This document shows positions 13,425 to 18,228 of a stretch of 18,228 nt of DNA, piece after piece; positions within the stretch are counted from its first letter, which is position 1; every line of letters begins with the position of its first letter. Origin of the DNA: an uncultured Sphingomonadaceae bacterium (lineage in GTDB: Bacteria; Pseudomonadota; Alphaproteobacteria; Sphingomonadales; Sphingomonadaceae); assembly GCA_946479505.1 (NCBI GenBank), contig CAMLGC010000050.1, forward strand, positions 1 through 18,228, in the 5' to 3' direction. The notes below the pieces were generated by a model that searched no databases, was not told where the DNA came from, and worked only from the letters and a program-made list of their open reading frames with translations. Both the position numbers and the translations under genes were made by a program.

Positions 13425-14557
13425 GCGGCCTCTCTCGTCGGTTCCTCGAGCTGGAACGGAATTTCAATGTCCACCCCGAACCCGCCCCCGCGGTTCGATC
13501 TCGTCTCAAAACGGTGGTCAGGCCCGAATGCCTGCGCCAGCCTGTCCCTGATATTGGCAAGCCCGACCCCGGTTGAAAGGCTTGGCCGGCTTTTCGTGTC
13601 GCGCAACCCCGGCCCGGTATCGGACACGGTGATCTGCACCCTGTCTCCGGCAAGCCGCGCGGCAATCGCGATTTCGGCGCCCTCCTCCTTGGGGGTCACG
13701 GCGTATTTGATAGCATTCTCCACCAATGGTTGCAGCAGCAGCGACGGCAGGCGCGCCTTCTCGACCTTCGGATCGATATCGAACCGCGGCCGCAATCGTT
13801 CCTCGAAACGCATTTTCTCGATCTCGAGATAGAGCTTCAGCGTCTCGATCTCCTGCGCCAGCGTCACGTTCGCGGTGGGCTCGTTGGCGAGCGTGTAGCG
13901 CAGGAACGACGACAGCCGGCTGAGCATCGCGTTGGCGCGCTCGGTTTGCTTCAGCAGCACCAGCGTCGAGATCGAATTGAGCGTGTTGAACAGGAAATGC
14001 GGGTTGAGCTGATAGCGCAGCATCGCGAGCTGCGCGCTCGATGCCTGCGTTTCGAGCTTGGAAAGCTGGTCGATCTGGTCCTCGACGATCAGATAATAAT
14101 TGATCCCGAAATAGAGCGCCGACCAGCCGGTCAGCGAGATGAACGCGATATAGGTTGCGCCGACGACGCGCGTCAGCGTGATTCCCGGCTGTTCGCTGGA
14201 AAGCGAGAAGTTGAACGCGTCGAGCACCGCGAATAGCACCGTTGCCGCCGCGAGCGTCCCCAGCGAGAGCAGGATGCCCGTGATCTGCGGCAGGTTGCGG
14301 CGGTAAAAGCCGAACAGCGTCGAAAGCAGCAAGGTGATGCAATAACCGATGATCGCCTCGATCACGGCGTTGACGATGATCTTGAGATCGAAGCCGTTGG
14401 AAAGGCTCACCACCGATCGCAGCAGCAGATAACCCGTCCACCCCGCCGCCTGGAGCATCCAGAAGGCGCGATTCTTGTCCTCGAAGAAGGGCCGCGAGAA
14501 AAACCCCGGTTTCACGCCGGGCGTCGGCTCGGTCAGGATGAGGCGGGGCGCGCGCAT
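13421..14557 (-). CDS. LytS/YehU-type membrane sensor histidine kinase
   Basis: This 378-residue protein has an N-terminal membrane part with about four hydrophobic segments: 34-52, 61-83, 92-113 and 131-155. A short coiled linker (157-180) leads to the His_kinase domain (PF06580 type), with QLNPHFLFNTLNSISTL at 183-199 and phospho-acceptor H187. An ATPase domain follows, with N-box PLVENAIKYAV (277-287, N281), a G1 box VSDTGPGLRD (311-320), and STGVGLANIRDRLAQAFG (328-345). It is a membrane sensor without a recognisable periplasmic ligand domain, so it may sense within the membrane. The gene is first in the minus-strand operon with the LytTR regulator. TATATC (minus strand, 14573-14568) is a possible -10 ten bases ahead of the ATG, which would give a nearly leaderless mRNA. 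Confidence 0.93.
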   Translation of the reverse strand: MRAPRLILTEPTPGVKPGFFSRPFFEDKNRAFWMLQAAGWTGYLLLRSVVSLSNGFDLKIIVNAVIEAIIGYCITLLLSTLFGFYRRNLPQITGILLSLGTLAAATVLFAVLDAFNFSLSSEQPGITLTRVVGATYIAFISLTGWSALYFGINYYLIVEDQIDQLSKLETQASSAQLAMLRYQLNPHFLFNTLNSISTLVLLKQTERANAMLSRLSSFLRYTLANEPTANVTLAQEIETLKLYLEIEKMRFEERLRPRFDIDPKVEKARLPSLLLQPLVENAIKYAVTPKEEGAEIAIAARLAGDRVQITVSDTGPGLRDTKSRPSLSTGVGLANIRDRLAQAFGPDHRFETRSNRGGGFGVDIEIPFQLEEPTREAA

Positions 14558-14567
14558 CGCAGGTCGA

Positions 14568-14573
14568 GATATA
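14568..14573 (-). promoter_or_regulatory. Possible -10 element of the kinase/regulator operon
   Basis: On the minus strand TATATC lies 10 nt ahead of the kinase ATG in otherwise GC-rich DNA. The usual -35 position shows only CTTCCC-like sequence, so this is a weak call. If real, transcription starts almost at the ATG. Confidence 0.25.
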
Positions 14574-14781
14574 GCGGCTCAAGGCGTGGCGGGAAGGGGG
14601 CCTTGGTAAGAGAAGCGTCGCGAGGCGCCGGCCGCAACGGGCTGCCGTCGCTGCCATCGCGTTCATCGGCGGATGGAAACCGGCATGGAGCGTGTCGCAA
14701 CATTCGCTTGTGCGTGTATCGCGCGGCCGCGCTCTTTGCCTGATTGCGGCCGGCCGATGGTGGTGGCAGGGCAGCCGGGCA

Positions 14782-15201
14782 ATGCCCGCGCTCCGTTCCC
14801 TCACCATGGCCCGGCACCACCTGTTGGTGGTGATCTTCGCCTGCGCGCTGCTGCTGCGGCTGGCGGTGCCTGCCGGCTGGATGCCGGTGGCGCAGGCGGA
14901 CGGTCGGGTACGTCTCGCGCTCTGCCCCGGCGCAGCGCCCGCCGCGTCGAAACACATGGCGCATGTGATGGGCCAGCGCGCGCACGATCACGGTCCCGCG
15001 TCGCACGATCGCGGCGAGCATGCGCCGCCATGCGCCTTCACCGGGCTCGCGCTTGCCGCCGCCTTGCCCGATGTCGCGCCTGCGCCGCGTCTGCTCCCGA
15101 TCGTCGCGCCGCCGCCCGCGATGCGCCGGGCGCTCGTCTCGATCGGAAGCGGCCTCGCCGCGCCGCCGCCGCCGCAAACCGGGCCGCCACCTCTCGCCTG
15201 A
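14782..15201 (+). CDS. DUF2946-like small His/Met-rich exported protein
   Basis: The 139-residue product has an N-terminal hydrophobic helix (LLVVIFACALLLRLAVPAGW, 14-33) ending in AGWMPV, which is typical of DUF2946 proteins. A metal-ligand-rich stretch follows: HMAHVMGQRAHDHG (58-71) and SHDRGEHAPPC (74-84), then CAFTGLALAAALP (84-96). A Pro-rich tail closes it. It is likely an inner-membrane or periplasmic protein. DUF2946 genes often neighbour TonB receptors and PepSY proteins, with copper or iron links suggested but not proven. I chose the ATG at 14782 for a weak AGGG upstream; 14806 and 14692 are in-frame alternatives. The gene precedes a PepSY gene on the same strand by 133 bp. Confidence 0.7.
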   Translation: MPALRSLTMARHHLLVVIFACALLLRLAVPAGWMPVAQADGRVRLALCPGAAPAASKHMAHVMGQRAHDHGPASHDRGEHAPPCAFTGLALAAALPDVAPAPRLLPIVAPPPAMRRALVSIGSGLAAPPPPQTGPPPLA

Positions 15202-15209
15202 CCGTCGCC

Positions 15210-15225
15210 GGCGCGCTTGCGCGCC
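15210..15225 (+). terminator. Short GC hairpin downstream of the DUF2946-like gene
   Basis: GGCGCG, a CTTG loop and CGCGCC form a 6-bp stem 8 bp after the stop codon, without a T-run. It could attenuate transcription into the PepSY gene or protect the upstream mRNA. Confidence 0.3.
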
Positions 15226-15251
15226 CGAACTACCGTTCAGCGAGAAATATC

Positions 15252-15338
15252 ATGCAATCCATTATTCGCGCGTCCCGTGACGCGCGCCTTCGGACAATGC
15301 CGTCCGCCGCCAAACGTGGTGCGGGGGCACCGCGATGA
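15252..15338 (+). CDS. Possible 28-codon leader ORF ahead of the PepSY gene
   Basis: An ATG at 15252 opens a 28-codon frame (MQSIIRASRDARLRTMPSAA and so on). Its TGA overlaps the PepSY ATG in the form ATGA at 15335. The peptide is Arg-rich and resembles no family I know. The start is preceded by AGCGAGAAATATC, a poor ribosome-binding site. It could be a coupled leader peptide, a remnant of a lost gene, or chance; the exact overlap is the only argument in favour. Confidence 0.25.
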   Translation: MQSIIRASRDARLRTMPSAAKRGAGAPR

Positions 15339-16666
15339 GCGTTCACGCCCCCGGCACGCGCTGGTACAATGCGGTGTGGCGCTGGCATTTTTATGCCGGG
15401 CTGTTCTGCATTCCGTTCGTGATCTGGCTCGCAGTCACGGGCACGATCTACACATGGCGCCCGCAGATCGAGGCATGGCTCGATCGACCCTATGCGCACC
15501 TGGCGCTCAACGGCCCGGCTGCCTCGGCTGACGCGCAGGTTGCGGCCGCGCTCGGTGCGGTGCCCGGGTCGCGGCTCCACGAGGTGCAGCTTGCAGAGGC
15601 GCCCGACGCGGCGGTGCAGGTCCTTGTCGGCAAGGCGGGCGAGGAGACCCGCATTTATGTCGACCCGGTGACGACCGAGGTGCTCCACGCTGTGGCAGAA
15701 GAGCAGCGCCCGATGCGCGTCGTTTTCCATCTCCATGGCGAGCTGCTCGCGGGTGCCGCGGGAAGCCTGCTCGTCGAGACCGCCGCCTGCTGGGCGATCG
15801 TGATGCTGCTCACCGGCCTCTATCTGTGGTGGCCGCGCGGGCGACGCGGGTTCGCCGGGGTGTTCTATCCTCGACTTCGCGGCGGCAAGCGACTCTTTTG
15901 GCGCGATCTGCATGCGGTGGCCGGCATCTGGGTGTCGCTTGCCGCCTGTTTCCTGATCGTCACCGGGCTGCCTTGGGCAAAAGCGTGGGGCAGCTATCTC
16001 GCCGAGGCCCGGCCGATCGCGGGTGCCACCGACGGACCGATCGACTGGACGATCGGCGGCGCAAAGTCCGATCCGATGCTTGATCCCCACGCCGAGCACC
16101 ATGGAATGACCATGGCGCACGCTGCGCCCACGCCCGGCGAGCTCGCGCGTGTCATCGCCGCTGTCCGCCCGCTCGATCTCGCGCCCCCGGTCATGATCGC
16201 CCCGCCCGAGAGGAAAGCGGCTGGGTGGACGGTGACATCGGAGGCGGCCAACCGCCCGCTGCGCAGCCAGCTCGTGGTGGATGGCGCGAGCGGAGCCGTG
16301 TTCGCGCGCAAGGATTTCGCAGAACGCCACTGGATCGACCGGCTGGTGGGCTATGGCATCGCCGTCCACGAGGGCGCGTATTTCGGGCTTGCCAACCAGC
16401 TCGCCGGCACGCTGACCGCGATGCTGCTCGTGCTGCTCGCGATCTCGGGGGGCATCCTGTGGTGGCGCCGCCGTCCGGACGGCGTGCTCGGCGCACCGAT
16501 TCCGCTCTCGCGCCCGCGTTTCGGCTGGGTGCTCGCCGGCGGCATCGCGCTCCTCGGCATCGCGCTTCCGATGTTCGGCGCGACCTTGCTCGCCGTGCTG
16601 CTGATCAAGCGCACGCTGCTGCGCCGCCTGCCCCCGCTCCGCCGCTGGCTCGCGCTCCGCCCATGA
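15335..16666 (+). CDS. PepSY-associated membrane protein (PiuB/FoxB-like)
   Basis: The 443-residue inner-membrane protein fits the PepSY_TM family, which often accompanies TonB receptors and may reduce or handle metal on the periplasmic side. It opens with WRWHFYAGLFCIPFVIWLAV (15-34, helix 1). A periplasmic PepSY-like segment follows (about 65-135), ending FHLHGELLAG (131-140). Helices lie near 146-166 (TGLYLWWPRGRRG), 193-213 (RDLHAVAGIWVSL) and 355-376 (GGILWWRRRPDG). One or two more lie near 396-425. Conserved-looking histidines are H18, H132, H134, H193 and H345 (AVHEGAYFG), candidate haem or metal ligands. An unusual His/Met stretch, DPHAEHHGMTMAHAAP (250-265), lies in the periplasmic loop. 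GGGGG at 15321-15325 is the ribosome-binding site. A strong terminator follows. Confidence 0.9.
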   Translation: MSVHAPGTRWYNAVWRWHFYAGLFCIPFVIWLAVTGTIYTWRPQIEAWLDRPYAHLALNGPAASADAQVAAALGAVPGSRLHEVQLAEAPDAAVQVLVGKAGEETRIYVDPVTTEVLHAVAEEQRPMRVVFHLHGELLAGAAGSLLVETAACWAIVMLLTGLYLWWPRGRRGFAGVFYPRLRGGKRLFWRDLHAVAGIWVSLAACFLIVTGLPWAKAWGSYLAEARPIAGATDGPIDWTIGGAKSDPMLDPHAEHHGMTMAHAAPTPGELARVIAAVRPLDLAPPVMIAPPERKAAGWTVTSEAANRPLRSQLVVDGASGAVFARKDFAERHWIDRLVGYGIAVHEGAYFGLANQLAGTLTAMLLVLLAISGGILWWRRRPDGVLGAPIPLSRPRFGWVLAGGIALLGIALPMFGATLLAVLLIKRTLLRRLPPLRRWLALRP

Positions 16667-16670
16667 AAAA

Positions 16671-16698
16671 GCCGCCCCCGGATTGCTCCGGGGGCGGC
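16671..16698. terminator. Bidirectional intrinsic terminator
   Basis: GCCGCCCCCGGA, a TTGC loop and TCCGGGGGCGGC form a perfect 12-bp stem. AAAAA lies on the left (16666-16670), read as TTTTT on the minus strand, and CATTTTCG lies on the right. It can therefore end both the PepSY gene (plus) and the TonB receptor gene (minus), whose stops lie 5 and 27 bp away. Confidence 0.9.
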
Positions 16699-16724
16699 CA
16701 TTTTCGTGGGCTGTCGTGTCGCGA

Positions 16725-18228
16725 TCAGATCGCGAAGTTGATCGTCGCGATGAAGGCGCGCGGCGACCCGATCTGGACGAAGGGCGCGCTGTCCGCCCGC
16801 AGCCCGCCGCCGAAGCCGCCGACATAAAGCTCGTCGAACACGTTCGAGACGTTGACCTGGAGATAGGTCTTGTCGTTGAGCCCCGCCCATTCGAGCGGCA
16901 GCCGCGCATTGAGGTCGACGATCGTGTAGGCGGGCGCCTTGGCGCCATAGACCTGCACGCCGCCGATCGTGATCGGCAGGTTCTGGTCGTTGACGTAGCG
17001 CGGACCGGTCCGCTTGGCCTGCGCGCCGAGCTCGAGCGGCCCGAGCCGACCCGAGATGCGCCCGCCGAACGTGTAGGTCGGCGCACCCGATTCACGCTTG
17101 CCTTCGGTCAGCGCGTAGATCGGATTGCCGCTCGAATCGGTGCCCGTCAGCACGTCATCCTGGATCACCGACTTCAGATACGATCCGAACACGTAGAGCT
17201 GCACATCGCGAACCGGCTGGTAGGCAATGCTGGCGTCGATCCCGTATTTGTCGACGCGGCCCAGATTCCGGTAGATCGTCCGGTCGAGCTCGGGATCGTA
17301 GGCCGAGGCGAGGCGGTTGCTGAAGATCGTGTACCAGCCGACGAGCTGCGCCTGCACCTTGCTCGACGTGTAGCGCACGCCGCCGTCGAAATTGTCGGTC
17401 GTCTCGGGCGTCGGGTTGGCCGAATCGGTGCCCGGCGCGAAGAAGAAGCTGTTGTACAGATTGTCGGTGCCCGGCACCTGCACGCCCTTCGAATAGTTGC
17501 CGAACGCGCTGATCACCGGCGTGAAGTTATACACAAGACCTGCGGTCGGCAGGATCTTGTCGTATTTGAGCACGCGCTGCTGCGGCCCCTGCACGCCCGG
17601 GTTGGCGGCCGCATAGGCGGCGTTCGCGGCGTCGTTGCCGCGGCCGAAGCAGTCGACGAACCCGCTCGCGCTGGTCGTGAAGCAGTAATTGTCGAGGTCA
17701 CGCTTGAAGAAGGGCGCACGGATGCCGGCGTTGACGACGAGCGCATCGTCGAAGAACGAGCCGAGATATTCGCCCGACACCTGGTTGAGGATCGCAAAGG
17801 AGAGGCGGTCGCGCTTGGAGGGCGCGAAGCCGTCTGCCGCGATGACGGGATCGTTGATCGGGAACACGTCGAACGGATTGCCGTTCGCCTTGAGCAATCC
17901 GATGCGGCCGGTCTGGCGGTGCCGCGCGCGATCGTAGCTATAGGCGACGCGGACGCTCTGCGTGTCCGACAGGTCGTAGCGCAGCGAGGCGATGACGCCG
18001 TAGCGGTGCGTCTGCGTCTGGCTCGGCTGGAGCACGGTGACCGAATCGAGCAGGTCGCCGTCGCCGTTGAGGTCGACGCCGGTATAGGGCTTGCCGCCGA
18101 CATAGCCGAACAGCGGCGTCCCATCGACGTCACGGGCATATTCGAAGCCGGTGGTGGTGCCGCCGCCGTTCGCCTTGACGTACTGATAGCTCGGATCGAC
18201 CGTCAGGACGAGGCCGTCTGCCAGCGTG
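16725..18228 (-). CDS. TonB-dependent outer-membrane receptor (C-terminal part, 5' end beyond window)
   Basis: Five hundred complete codons are visible; the plug domain and signal peptide lie beyond 18228. The sequence is a TonB receptor beta-barrel: alternating aromatic strands such as RYDLSDTQSVRVAYSYDRAR, GLVYNFTPVISAFGNYSKGV and GVRYTSSKVQAQLVGWYTIF, then the C-terminal landmarks LQVNVSNVFDELYVGGFGGG and AFIATINFAI. The PETTDNFDGGVRY and VQVPGTDNLYNSFF blocks resemble FecA-like iron receptors of sphingomonads. A loop with DLNGDGDLLD (18045-18074) has calcium-loop spacing. Two cysteines, in YCFTTSASGFVDCFG, may close a surface disulfide. The gene converges on the PepSY gene and shares its terminator, which together suggest metal or metal-chelate uptake. 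The substrate cannot be fixed without the plug and upstream genes. Confidence 0.93.
   Translation of the reverse strand, partial: TLADGLVLTVDPSYQYVKANGGGTTTGFEYARDVDGTPLFGYVGGKPYTGVDLNGDGDLLDSVTVLQPSQTQTHRYGVIASLRYDLSDTQSVRVAYSYDRARHRQTGRIGLLKANGNPFDVFPINDPVIAADGFAPSKRDRLSFAILNQVSGEYLGSFFDDALVVNAGIRAPFFKRDLDNYCFTTSASGFVDCFGRGNDAANAAYAAANPGVQGPQQRVLKYDKILPTAGLVYNFTPVISAFGNYSKGVQVPGTDNLYNSFFFAPGTDSANPTPETTDNFDGGVRYTSSKVQAQLVGWYTIFSNRLASAYDPELDRTIYRNLGRVDKYGIDASIAYQPVRDVQLYVFGSYLKSVIQDDVLTGTDSSGNPIYALTEGKRESGAPTYTFGGRISGRLGPLELGAQAKRTGPRYVNDQNLPITIGGVQVYGAKAPAYTIVDLNARLPLEWAGLNDKTYLQVNVSNVFDELYVGGFGGGLRADSAPFVQIGSPRAFIATINFAI

Noticed and set aside
14690..14725. Fur-like or copper-responsive operator upstream of the DUF2946-like gene (around CGCAACATTCGCTTG)
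   Set aside because: The two halves match poorly when inverted, and no known consensus fits well.
15230..17095. Long open frame of 621 codons on the minus strand across the PepSY gene
   Set aside because: It lies antisense to a clear PepSY gene and overlaps the TonB receptor in another frame. Its Arg/Pro/His-rich composition is the usual product of antisense reading in high-GC DNA.
1..18228. CRISPR array, tRNA, rRNA, insertion sequence or prophage
   Set aside because: No regularly spaced direct repeats, tRNA-like cloverleaf, rRNA segment, transposase or phage protein was seen on either strand.

Overview
The window looks like a chromosomal segment of a high-GC alphaproteobacterium, most likely a sphingomonad (Sphingomonas or a close relative). 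The reasons are the strong G/C bias at third codon positions, the many 1-4 bp ATGA/GTGA gene overlaps, many starts without a Shine-Dalgarno sequence, a DUF3297 protein, a large TonB-dependent receptor, and small GC-rich palindromes between genes. I see no rRNA, tRNA, transposase, phage gene or CRISPR array. No gene shows an internal frameshift. Only the TonB receptor is cut by the window edge.

Layout, left to right. (1) 15-4117: uvrC (nucleotide excision repair) runs into a small convergent gene for a 56-residue charged protein on the minus strand. A two-gene unit follows: a polysaccharide-deacetylase-fold protein and a FemAB/BioF2-like acyltransferase. (2) 4125-7184: a palindromic repeat, then recO, leuB and a polyprenyl-phosphate glycosyltransferase with a GtrA-type membrane tail; leuB and the glycosyltransferase overlap by 4 bp. 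(3) 7185-7309: a compact cluster of hairpins, including a 32-nt inverted repeat, separates the glycosyltransferase from a convergent PMT-type membrane glycosyltransferase (minus strand, 7318-8610). These two enzymes could form a lipid-linked-sugar donor and user pair. (4) 8714-11673: metZ (methionine synthesis), apaG, a short LysR-type regulator and a GNAT acetyltransferase, all on the plus strand. Two junctions overlap, and a perfect hairpin sits exactly over the ribosome-binding site of the regulator.

(5) 11746-12574: DUF3297, then a small exported two-cysteine protein with a very strong ribosome-binding site and a terminator. (6) 12627-14557, minus strand: a LytS-like membrane histidine kinase and its LytTR response regulator, overlapping by 4 bp. 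(7) 14782-18228: a putative metal-handling locus. A small His/Met-rich DUF2946-like protein and a PepSY-type membrane protein lie on the plus strand. They converge, across a bidirectional terminator, on a TonB-dependent receptor on the minus strand.

Most genes are ordinary housekeeping or accessory functions of such genomes. The parts most worth a second look are the deacetylase/acyltransferase pair, the facing GT-A/GT-C glycosyltransferases, the hairpin over the LysR start, the His/Met-rich DUF2946-PepSY-TonB locus with a possible upstream leader ORF, and the small unassigned proteins. I did not find a clearly new multi-gene system. All family calls were made by reading motifs, without database searches.
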